Below are positions 1 to 6,038 of a stretch of DNA of 8,953 nucleotides, piece by piece (position 1 is the first letter of the stretch; each line of letters begins with the position of its first letter). The stretch is from NCBI GenBank assembly GCA_003819755.1, contig RPQK01000278.1:1-8953 (forward strand), given 5' to 3'. The notes under the pieces were generated by a model. The model was not told where the DNA came from and did not search any database. It saw only the letters and a list, made by a program, of their open reading frames with translations. Both the position numbers and the translations under genes were made by a program. Source of the DNA: Acidobacteriota bacterium (lineage in GTDB: Bacteria; Acidobacteriota; UBA6911; RPQK01).

Positions 1-2
1 AG

Positions 3-3000
3 GCCGGGACGGTTGACGTCACAGTGAGGAATTTTACCGATACCGAGATGAGTGGAACGCTGGAGCTGACCCTCACTCAGGAACTGGACCGGTCGGATTC
101 CCAGCCGGGGGTCCCCATCACGGTGCCGGCCGGTCAGACTCTTGAGGTGGCCCTGCCGTTTGCGGCCCGGACGGATGAGTATGGGTGCGAGGCACGGGTT
201 CGCTTGACACAAGGGTCCAACGTGCTGGATGAAGCAAGTGACGTTTTTTCGGTGAGCGACAACGTCTTCCGGGTCGGCCTGGAGAGTGGGGGAACAGGCG
301 GGCTGACGATCTCGACGAGCTCAGCGTATTCCGATGGGGAGTCTATCGCCCGTGACGTGGAGAATTGCCGGGCGAACTACTCCAACTGGTGGGAGAAGAT
401 GTTCTGGGCCCCTGACGACTGGGGTGACCTGACGCCCGAGACAGAAGAGTGGATGAGCGGTCAAGTGGGGCGATGGGAGAACGCCAATCGCATCCGGGAG
501 TTCATCGCGGCCGCGAAGCCGCACGGCATCAAGGCCATCACCTACGTCCAGAATTCGGCCAAGGGCCCCCCGGGCTGGGGGCTGCTGCGACAGCACCCAG
601 AGTGGTTCTATGCCAGCCCGCAGGGCATTCCCGCCAGCTGGGGCTTCGATGCCTGGGATCTGGCCCATTGGAACGACTTCCGCCACACGGACGTGCCCAA
701 CCCTCCGTTCGCTGCCTGGCAATGGCCTGTCTGTCCCGATTTGCGCCAGCCTGCCGTGCTGGAGTGGGGAATCAAAGAGCTGATTGCCTCAATGAAAGAC
801 TTCGGCTGGGATGGGGTGCGATTCGACGGGCACTTTACGGCGGGTAACGATGCCCTCTCCACAGCCAACATGCAGCGCGTCAAGCAGGCGATGTGGCAGG
901 AGAACCTGGGCTTCCTCTTTGGCTTCAATTGGGGCCTGAGCTTCGGTCATCAAATGTGGGGGACTGCCATAGGCCCGATGCTCGGCCTCGAGCACGAGTT
1001 CCGCGAGTCCATGGCCGGAGGCGGGGCGTACGTCCAGGAAGGAATCAACTACTGGGGCTACAGCCCAACTGACACGTACCACTTGTGGTCGCACTATGCC
1101 ACTGCCGAGGAAGCCAACACGCGAGGCGTGCACGCCCTGGGGGGAAGCTACCACTTCATCTACGCCCTGGCCAGGCTCAACCCGATTGACCGGCTCTACA
1201 AATTCGCGATCGGAACCATGTGCGGGGCGCATCCCGTCTATGGGGGCCATTTTCAAGCTCCTGGCTGCCCGAGCTGGGGGCGGTTTCTGACCCGATGGTC
1301 CGGCCTGGTGTGGGACGCCGAGTTGCAGCCGGTCTCAGACGGTGACGTGAACGTGATCGCCGACGCTCCGCTGCTCTGGCGCAACTGGGCCAAGCAGCGG
1401 GTGGTGGACCAATCCAGCCGCCAGGTGGTCGTGCACCTGGTGGACCCGCAGGTGGACGACCGGATCGACGTCGTCGACGACCTGCTGCCCCCTCCCGTGG
1501 CTAACATAGCGGTGAGAGTCAGGATTCCCGACGGCCAGGGCGTGACAAAAGCGATCCTGCTCGACCCCTGGCAAGGCGACCAGCCGACCTCGCTGGAGAT
1601 CACGCGCGACAGCGGCATCGCACAGGTAACGGTCCCCAAGGTGGAGGTGTGGAGCATCGTTGTGTTCGAGCTCTCCGGGACCTTTGCTCCGCCGCCTCCG
1701 CCTGGCGAGCCGTTCACAGAAGCGCCTGATCCCGCGGAGGTGGAGGCCGGCCGGCTCACTCCTTACCCCGTCGTAGGGGCGCCATTGACGCCGGACGAAC
1801 TGGCCGGACACAGGCGCTGGCTGTACGAAACCGATGCCGGTTACAACTCCGTGGGAGCTCATGGGGTCCTGGACCCGGATGCCGACAACGGCATGGCCCA
1901 AGTCCGCGAGAGCAATGAGACTTGGGTCAACATCGGACGGAACTGGATGGGGTCTCTCCCGCCGGGCCGCTACGTGGCCAGGATGCGGATCAAGCTAGAG
2001 GACAGGAACACGCCGACTCGTACTCAGAGTATGCGCGTGGAACTGTATCTCCCGCACCGAGGGGAACTGGTCACCTGCACAAACTATGCGACTGAGGAGT
2101 TGGCATTGTCGTGGGGATTGCCTCCGGAGCGGATACTGATCGCAGATGGCATCTATCACTACTATGACTTGGCATTCGAGCTGCGAGAGTCTCTCTATAT
2201 CATGCTCGTTGGCAAGGCCGAGGTCTCCGATCCGGCCGGCACACGCTTCTTGCTGGACCATATTCTCATCGAGCTGTGGGAGTCATACAGCGACGCGATG
2301 CTCGACGCGACCCCGCCGCCACCACATGCGGTAGAGGTCGGCGGCGCCCCCGGCCTGGATGTCCTGGTCGTCAACGGGTTCACCTGGGACACCTTCCGAT
2401 TGCCTCAAGTATGGGGGGCCAAGATACGCGTCCAGGAACTGTGGTGGCGGGATTGGAAGCCCATGGACGATTTTCCGCAGACCCTCGACGGTCTTAGGCC
2501 GTACGATGTGATCGTCCTCGCCGACATGGACGTTGGCCTGCTCGGTCTGGAGGCGCGGCGTGCGGTGCGCGACTACGTGGCCGCCGGTGGCGGTCTGGTG
2601 CTCCTGGGCGGGCCGTATGCCTTCGGTCAGGGGGCCCTCGCCGCGACGTACGTGGAGGATGTCCTTCCCGTCTCGGTGAGCGCCGTGCCGGACCTGCAGC
2701 AGACGGCCCATCCGCTGGTATTAACGCCTGCGCCGACACCGTTGATGAGCCGGTTCGAGATGAGCCTGCGGGCGCAACGACCCGAGGTCTACTGGCGGCA
2801 TCTGGTGGAGCCGAGGCCGGGAGCGGAGGTACAGCTCCGGGCGGGTTCGGAGCCGGTCCTGATCACAGGTTCCCATGGGAAGGGCCGGGTAGCGGTCTTC
2901 TCCGCGACTGCCTTGGGCACACCTGAGGCGGGTCACCTGGCCTTCTGGCAATGGGACACCTGGCCGGCACTACTCGCCGACGTGATCTATTGGTCCGGCG

Positions 3001-3053
3001 CCCTGCCAAACTATGCCGAACGACGTGATCGTCCTCGCCGACATGGACGTTGA
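3..3053 (+). CDS. Glycosidase-like TIM-barrel protein with C-terminal glutamine-amidotransferase-like domain (5' end outside window)
   Basis: This is the 3' part of a long gene. The frame is open from base 3 and the residues before the GTG at 24 (AGTVDVT) continue the same beta-sandwich pattern, so 24 is probably not the true start. Numbering from the codon at 24: residues 1-80 look like an Ig-like beta-sandwich. Residues about 110-430 look like a (beta/alpha)8 glycosidase barrel, with GVRFDGH around Asp268 and GLEHEFRES around Glu322/Glu325 as candidate catalytic acids. Residues 440-550 look like the beta-sandwich that often follows such barrels. A proline-rich linker (555-560) leads to a second beta-rich domain (590-755). 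Residues 778-990 resemble the putative glutamine amidotransferase family (PF07090-like; GGPYAFGQG then VEDVLPV), but no nucleophilic Cys is visible, so it is probably non-catalytic. A GH66-like or other clan is possible; the substrate is unknown. The tail after GALPNYA is probably not native, because it reads out of frame through a relic repeat. Confidence is high for a gene, moderate for the domains. Confidence 0.8.
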   Translation, partial: AGTVDVTVRNFTDTEMSGTLELTLTQELDRSDSQPGVPITVPAGQTLEVALPFAARTDEYGCEARVRLTQGSNVLDEASDVFSVSDNVFRVGLESGGTGGLTISTSSAYSDGESIARDVENCRANYSNWWEKMFWAPDDWGDLTPETEEWMSGQVGRWENANRIREFIAAAKPHGIKAITYVQNSAKGPPGWGLLRQHPEWFYASPQGIPASWGFDAWDLAHWNDFRHTDVPNPPFAAWQWPVCPDLRQPAVLEWGIKELIASMKDFGWDGVRFDGHFTAGNDALSTANMQRVKQAMWQENLGFLFGFNWGLSFGHQMWGTAIGPMLGLEHEFRESMAGGGAYVQEGINYWGYSPTDTYHLWSHYATAEEANTRGVHALGGSYHFIYALARLNPIDRLYKFAIGTMCGAHPVYGGHFQAPGCPSWGRFLTRWSGLVWDAELQPVSDGDVNVIADAPLLWRNWAKQRVVDQSSRQVVVHLVDPQVDDRIDVVDDLLPPPVANIAVRVRIPDGQGVTKAILLDPWQGDQPTSLEITRDSGIAQVTVPKVEVWSIVVFELSGTFAPPPPPGEPFTEAPDPAEVEAGRLTPYPVVGAPLTPDELAGHRRWLYETDAGYNSVGAHGVLDPDADNGMAQVRESNETWVNIGRNWMGSLPPGRYVARMRIKLEDRNTPTRTQSMRVELYLPHRGELVTCTNYATEELALSWGLPPERILIADGIYHYYDLAFELRESLYIMLVGKAEVSDPAGTRFLLDHILIELWESYSDAMLDATPPPPHAVEVGGAPGLDVLVVNGFTWDTFRLPQVWGAKIRVQELWWRDWKPMDDFPQTLDGLRPYDVIVLADMDVGLLGLEARRAVRDYVAAGGGLVLLGGPYAFGQGALAATYVEDVLPVSVSAVPDLQQTAHPLVLTPAPTPLMSRFEMSLRAQRPEVYWRHLVEPRPGAEVQLRAGSEPVLITGSHGKGRVAVFSATALGTPEAGHLAFWQWDTWPALLADVIYWSGALPNYAERRDRPRRHGR
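2498..2569 (+). repeat. Direct repeat, copy A (inside the large gene)
   Basis: This 72-base segment encodes the start of the amidotransferase-like core (YDVIVLADMDVGLLGLEARR). It recurs at 3015-3086 with six mismatches and no gaps. Here it is in the gene's own reading frame; in the second copy the homologous frame is shifted relative to the large gene. Confidence 0.85.
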
Positions 3054-3117
3054 CCTGGTGAGTCTGGAGGCGCGGCGTGCGGTGCGGGGGTCCACAGGGA
3101 AGGGCGTGTGGGGCTGA
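3013..3117 (+). pseudogene. Internally deleted relic of the amidotransferase-like domain
   Basis: In the frame that starts with ATG at 3013, this short stretch encodes 34 residues that copy two pieces of the upstream protein's C-terminal domain. MPNDVIVLADMDVDLVSLEA continues to RRAVR and matches residues 827-849 of the large protein; GSTGKG then matches GSHGKG at residues 949-954. At DNA level 3015-3086 equals 2498-2569 at 66 of 72 positions by my count, and 3088-3105 equals 2868-2885 at 14 of 18. The two offsets (517 and 220) differ by 297 bases, which is 99 codons, so the deletion between the pieces keeps the frame. The relic overlaps the end of the large gene in a different frame. It may be what remains of a neighbouring paralogue. 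A functional 34-residue protein is unlikely. Confidence 0.7.
3015..3086 (+). repeat. Direct repeat, copy B (at the gene's 3' end)
   Basis: This is the second copy of the 2498-2569 segment, 517 bases downstream. The large gene's stop codon (TGA, 3051-3053) falls inside it. The six differences are clustered: three lie within 3058-3061. That looks more like evolutionary divergence than an exact assembly duplication. Confidence 0.85.
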
Positions 3118-3281
3118 TGGCGTAAGACGGTGCTGATGTCCCTGCGATCTTTTTGTTCATATTGTAGATCCTTGGACGTCTTAGAGGTTGAGGAGATAGT
3201 CTGGCCGTCTCATAGGCCGGGCGACGGCTCCGCTGTTTGATCTGCCGATCATCTCCTCGCGGAACGAAAGGGAGGCGAGTA
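3118..3281. other. Intergenic gap between the relic and the membrane-protein gene
   Basis: I find no gene here. Two weak inverted repeats are visible: GCCGTC at 3204-3209 with GACGGC at 3223-3228 (13-base loop), and TGATC/GATCA at 3238-3251. Neither is followed by a T-run, so I do not call a terminator. A weak promoter-like pair, TTGGAC (3172-3177) and GATAGT (3195-3200) with 17-base spacing, could serve the next gene, but it matches consensus poorly. Confidence 0.3.
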
Positions 3282-4505
3282 ATGCGCGAAGAACAAGGGA
3301 GCGGCATGGCCAGTCTCGTGCCCGCTAACGGTGGAGGTGCTCTGGCCTGGCACCGCTGGGTGCCGTACGCGGCAGTTGCGTGGTCACTGGGCTACGCCGC
3401 GCTGGGGATTTACTGGATAGTGGGCGGGCGCGGGTTCCCTTATACCGCCAAAACCGCGTCCGATGTCATGGCGCCGTTGCTGGCACGGTTCGGACCGGGA
3501 GTGGCCTGGATCGTCGTAATAATGGCAGGAATTCCAGCGGCGGGAATGGGAGCGGCGATGCTGCGCGGGGTGCGAAACCGGGCGTTCCGGCCTCTCTTCA
3601 CAAGTGCCGGAGTATTGCTCGCCGGCGTCCTCCTGCTGCTGATGACCGGTCTTGGCCTGCTGGTCCTGGTCGGTTATATCCCCTTTGCCGTCCTCGGCCG
3701 CTTCCCTGCTGGGAAGGCCCAGGAATACCTGCAGGGTTGGACTGACTGGGGGACGATTCACCAATTGCTGTGTCTTCTCGGCGGGTTCATCTGGCTTGGA
3801 GCTACCGTCTGCTATGGCCGCCTGAGCGCGGGCGCCTGCCCGTATTGTGGCCGCCGAGACGGCCCGGAAGGGTGGCAGAGCCCGAACCGGGCGGCGCGCT
3901 GGGGCCGGATCGCCGTGTATGTGTCGATGGTGGCGCCAGTTCTCTACGCCTTCACCCGTTATGCCTGGGCGCTGGGATTCCCGCTGGGCATGACCGAGGA
4001 GCACTGGCACAGCGGTCAACAGAAGGGGCTATGGATCTCGGGACTCTTCCTGGCGACCTTCGGGTTGGTGGGGGCTGCCGTCACGCTCGGATTGGTGCAG
4101 CGTTGGGGTGAAGTATTCCCACGCTGGATGATTGGCCTGGCTCGACGCCGGGTCCCAATCGCGCTGGCGGTAGTCCCGGCCTCGCTCGTATCGGTGTTGG
4201 TGGCGGTGGGTGGCATCGTGATTTGGTCCTCCTTACCCCAGATGATCGCCAGGGGTCGCGCGGCAAAGGATATAGATGTCGTCGGGGCAGTAGTGGTCGG
4301 GGTCGGCCCCACCTTGCTGTTCCCGGTCTGGGGTGTAGCGCTTGCGGTGGCGACGCTGGCCTATTATTACCGGCGGCGTAAACCGTGCAGCGTGTGTGGT
4401 CGCGGTGCATCCACCGAGGTCGGGAAGCCGTCATCCGGTTACCAAAAGAGACAACCTGATGATAAGGAGCAACGGCCTCAACCGGACGCCTACGTTTCGC
4501 AGTGA
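3282..4505 (+). CDS. Polytopic membrane protein with two CxxC pairs, function unknown
   Basis: The product has 407 residues if translation starts at the ATG at 3282. I chose this start because a strong purine-rich ribosome site (GGGAGG, 3270-3275) lies seven bases upstream; an upstream TTG at 3237 is in frame but has no such site. About eight hydrophobic segments are visible, at residues 28-48, 73-95, 105-139 (possibly two), 157-178, 208-231, 248-271, 290-315 and 333-362. CPYCGRR (Cys186, Cys189) sits in a loop between helices and CSVCGRG (Cys369, Cys372) just after the last helix. The two pairs could bind one zinc ion, or be separate zinc-knuckle or redox pairs. The last 35 residues are hydrophilic and charged. 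Segments such as QRWGEVFPRW followed by a basic RRRVP remind me of uncharacterised multi-helix proteins common in actinobacteria, but that is recall, not a search. No transporter motif is evident. Confidence 0.85.
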   Translation: MREEQGSGMASLVPANGGGALAWHRWVPYAAVAWSLGYAALGIYWIVGGRGFPYTAKTASDVMAPLLARFGPGVAWIVVIMAGIPAAGMGAAMLRGVRNRAFRPLFTSAGVLLAGVLLLLMTGLGLLVLVGYIPFAVLGRFPAGKAQEYLQGWTDWGTIHQLLCLLGGFIWLGATVCYGRLSAGACPYCGRRDGPEGWQSPNRAARWGRIAVYVSMVAPVLYAFTRYAWALGFPLGMTEEHWHSGQQKGLWISGLFLATFGLVGAAVTLGLVQRWGEVFPRWMIGLARRRVPIALAVVPASLVSVLVAVGGIVIWSSLPQMIARGRAAKDIDVVGAVVVGVGPTLLFPVWGVALAVATLAYYYRRRKPCSVCGRGASTEVGKPSSGYQKRQPDDKEQRPQPDAYVSQ

Positions 4506-4571
4506 AACGCTGCAGACAGGCGGCCGGCCCGGCCGAAGTGGTCAGGTGATCCTCCGGGGTGAGGCCAAGGC

Positions 4572-4601
4572 TTGCCGAGCGGACGCGAGGGCTTGTATAA
4601 A
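4572..4601 (+). promoter_or_regulatory. Possible promoter before the metallopeptidase gene
   Basis: TTGCCG (4572-4577) and TATAAA (4596-4601) are separated by 18 bases. If real, transcription would begin only a few bases before the ATG at 4613, giving a nearly leaderless message. The rest of the 101-base gap (4506-4606) contains only a GC-rich short inverted repeat (CGGCC/GGCCG) without a T-run. This is a consensus match only. Confidence 0.25.
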
Positions 4602-4612
4602 GAGCTGTGCGA

Positions 4613-5353
4613 ATGCTGAAGCGCCTGTGCTGTTGCATCGTCCTGCCGGTCGTAATCCTCGGCGGGTGCTACCTGCTTCTCCTGAATTTTCCGCAGCCTC
4701 TTTTTCGGTGGTCGGTCCAGTCGGATAATCTCCGGCTCTACTCGGACCGCCCTTTTCCGCCTGAGGCGGGAAGGGAATTGCTCCGCTCGGTTCAGAGGAA
4801 GCTCGCCTTGTCGCCGCTATATTCAGCCAAGGGTCGGCACGACGTATTTATCTGTAATTCTCCCTGGCGGCGCACGGTGTTCTTCCTGCCCGCCCCTCGA
4901 GGAGCCGGAGGGGCCAATTACCATCCCTGGACATCGAATGTGTTTCTCGTTGCGGCGGCGATCGAGCACAATCGGCTGATTAACCGCTCGGGCAAACCGG
5001 ATGTGCTCGGCCGCAGTCTCGATCATTTCATGACGCACGAAATCACACACACCCTCACCTCTCGCGAGGTCGGCTTGTCGCATTTTCAAGACCTCCCGGA
5101 CTGGATCAAGGAAGGCTATGCGGAGTACGTCGCCCGGGGAGCAGGATTCGATTACGAGCAGTCGGTTCAGGCGTTCCTGGTGAGCGCGCCGGAGATGAAC
5201 CCGCCGATACTTGTTCCGTATCGTCGTTATGAGACGCTGGTCGCTTTCTTCTTGAAGCACGAAGGGGGAATCCGGCGGCTGCTGGTTCAACCCCGCTCCC
5301 AGGCCGAAGCGGAAGCAGTCCTGCGCGCCGCTGCCGGGGCCCCGCGTCCCTAA
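4613..5353 (+). CDS. Membrane-anchored HExxH metallopeptidase-like protein
   Basis: The product has 246 residues from the ATG at 4613. A GTG at 4607 is also in frame, but AGAG at 4601-4604 is spaced correctly only for the ATG. Residues 2-26 are a basic start and one strongly hydrophobic segment. It contains LGGC, which resembles a lipobox, but the hydrophobic run continues past that Cys, so an uncleaved N-terminal anchor is also plausible. The catalytic core is HEITH at residues 142-146, where the two His would bind zinc and Glu is the general base. It is followed by LPDWIKEGYAEYVA; the Glu of KEG (residue 167) is the expected third ligand. This layout is typical of gluzincin-type 'peptidase MA-like' proteins. 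The active domain would lie outside the cytoplasmic membrane. The substrate is unknown, and the neighbours give no clue. The zinc-site call is firm; actual proteolysis is inferred. Confidence 0.85.
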   Translation: MLKRLCCCIVLPVVILGGCYLLLLNFPQPLFRWSVQSDNLRLYSDRPFPPEAGRELLRSVQRKLALSPLYSAKGRHDVFICNSPWRRTVFFLPAPRGAGGANYHPWTSNVFLVAAAIEHNRLINRSGKPDVLGRSLDHFMTHEITHTLTSREVGLSHFQDLPDWIKEGYAEYVARGAGFDYEQSVQAFLVSAPEMNPPILVPYRRYETLVAFFLKHEGGIRRLLVQPRSQAEAEAVLRAAAGAPRP

Positions 5354-5378
5354 GGGCTACCGATTCTTGAGCCGGATC

Positions 5379-5402
5379 GGATTGGGGGCTGGATTGGGGG
5401 CC
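5379..5402 (+). repeat. Two tandem 12-base units
   Basis: GGATTGGGGGCT (5379-5390) is followed directly by GGATTGGGGGCC (5391-5402), differing only in the last base. The second unit overlaps the outer end of the left terminal repeat of the MITE-like element. It could be simple slippage, and it blurs where that element begins. Confidence 0.6.
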
Positions 5403-5434
5403 GTGTCTAAAGAATTTGATTCCGCTGAAAAACC
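5397..5434 (+). repeat. Left terminal inverted repeat
   Basis: This 38-base arm pairs with 5551-5586. Compared with the right arm it carries an extra T near 5415, an extra A near 5431, and one C/G difference at about 5422. Confidence 0.8.
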
Positions 5435-5550
5435 CTATTCCACAGGGAAACCCGAAGAACTCGGCCTCTTTATTTGGCCCACATTCAACGATCGACCGTC
5501 CGGGAATGGTTCTAGTGCGGCCACTTCAAGCCGATTTTCGGCAAATCGGA

Positions 5551-5586
5551 GGTTTTCAGCGCAATCAATTCTTTAGACACGGCCCC
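5551..5586 (-). repeat. Right terminal inverted repeat
   Basis: This 36-base arm ends TTCTTTAGACACGGCCCC, the complement of the left end. Thirty-five of the 36 aligned positions agree with the left arm once its two extra bases are gapped. Confidence 0.8.
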
Positions 5587-5611
5587 AGACATGCCGCTCC
5601 CAACATTTCCC

Positions 5612-5639
5612 TTGACATTCTAGGTATTGTCCGTAAACT
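5612..5639 (+). promoter_or_regulatory. Promoter of the padR-ADOP unit
   Basis: A perfect TTGACA (5612-5617) is followed after 16 bases by TAAACT (5634-5639), which matches the TATAAT consensus at four of six positions. Transcription would start at about 5645-5647, inside the CTAG-rich palindrome, about 40 bases before the padR start codon. The promoter lies wholly outside the MITE-like element. Confidence 0.6.
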
Positions 5640-5671
5640 GACCTAGAGATTCTAGGGATAGGATGTCTAGG
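5619..5671. promoter_or_regulatory. CTAG-centred site cluster, candidate PadR operator
   Basis: TCTAGG occurs at 5619-5624, 5651-5656 and 5666-5671, and its complement CCTAGA at 5642-5647. The pair CCTAGA-GAT-TCTAGG (5642-5656) is a perfect 6-3-6 inverted repeat at the expected transcription start. The upstream copy lies in the promoter spacer and the last copy abuts the ribosome site. CTAG is usually scarce in bacterial DNA, so four within 53 bases is notable. PadR proteins are dimeric winged-helix repressors that bind inverted repeats in their own promoters, so autoregulation fits. The assignment is inference. Confidence 0.5.
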
Positions 5672-5684
5672 AAAGGGGTCGATT

Positions 5685-6017
5685 ATGCCGCCAACCAGGG
5701 CTGAACTGCTTCAAGGAACGCTGGACCTGCTCATACTAAAAACGCTGGCGGCCTCGCCGCTGCACGGATATGCCATCGCCAGGCGCATTCAACAATGCTC
5801 GGCCGACGCGCTGGTCGTAGAGGAAGGTTCCCTGTACCCGGCGCTGTATCGCATGGAGGGGAAAGGGTGGATCGCCGGCGAGTGGGGAAAGTCGGACAAC
5901 AACCGCCGCGTTAGACTCTATTCCCTGACTGCCGCCGGACGTGGGCAGCTGGAAGAAGAGACGGCGATGTGGGAACGCCTGCAGTGCGCCATCACAGCCG
6001 TGTTGCGGACCGCTTAG
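5685..6017 (+). CDS. PadR-family transcriptional regulator, acidobacterial ADOP-linked type
   Basis: This 110-residue protein is the short form of PadR: a winged-helix DNA-binding domain plus a brief C-terminal helix. Visible hallmarks are LLQGTLDLLILKTLA (residues 8-22), the HGYAIARRI helix (28-35), the EEGSLYPALYRMEGKGWI recognition helix and turn (46-63), NNRRVRLYSLT in the wing (72-82), and the closing ERLQCAITAVLRT. This pattern matches the subgroup that sits directly before ADOP permeases. Such regulators normally act as dimeric repressors of their own operon, with ligands mostly unknown. The ATG at 5685 has a good ribosome site (AGGAAAGGGG, 5669-5678). The gene ends with TAG and is followed 21 bases later by the permease gene, so the two are probably co-transcribed. 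Length and motifs look complete. Confidence 0.93.
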   Translation: MPPTRAELLQGTLDLLILKTLAASPLHGYAIARRIQQCSADALVVEEGSLYPALYRMEGKGWIAGEWGKSDNNRRVRLYSLTAAGRGQLEEETAMWERLQCAITAVLRTA

Positions 6018-6038
6018 TCGACGAGGGCGAGGACCGAT

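Larger units (their letters stand above)
5397..5586. mobile_element. MITE-like 190-base element with 36-38-base terminal inverted repeats
   Basis: The left arm (5397-5434) begins GGGGCCGTGTCTAAAGAATT and the right arm (5551-5586) ends with its exact complement. Over the full arms there are one substitution and two single-base insertions in the left arm. The first 20 bases of each arm match perfectly. The interior has no coding capacity for a transposase and is less GC-rich than the flanking genes. It contains a perfect hairpin, CCGATTT/AAATCGG (5531-5549). These are the hallmarks of a miniature inverted-repeat transposable element mobilised by a related transposase elsewhere. No long target duplication is evident. 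GGCC at 5399-5402 and 5581-5584 could be a 4-base duplication, but it is palindromic and so cannot be told apart from the arms. The element ends 25 bases before the padR -35 box, and its arms could fold into a long hairpin if transcribed. Confidence 0.75.

Noticed and set aside
3204..3228. GCCGTC/GACGGC inverted repeat as a terminator after the large gene.
   Set aside because: The loop is 13 bases and no T-run follows.
3384..4019. Minus-strand 211-codon frame opposite the membrane-protein gene.
   Set aside because: It is the antisense shadow of a well-supported membrane protein with a good ribosome site, and has no recognisable motif.
5367..5646. Short plus-strand frames over the MITE-like element.
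   Set aside because: They cross the inverted repeats and the promoter, and show no protein-like composition.
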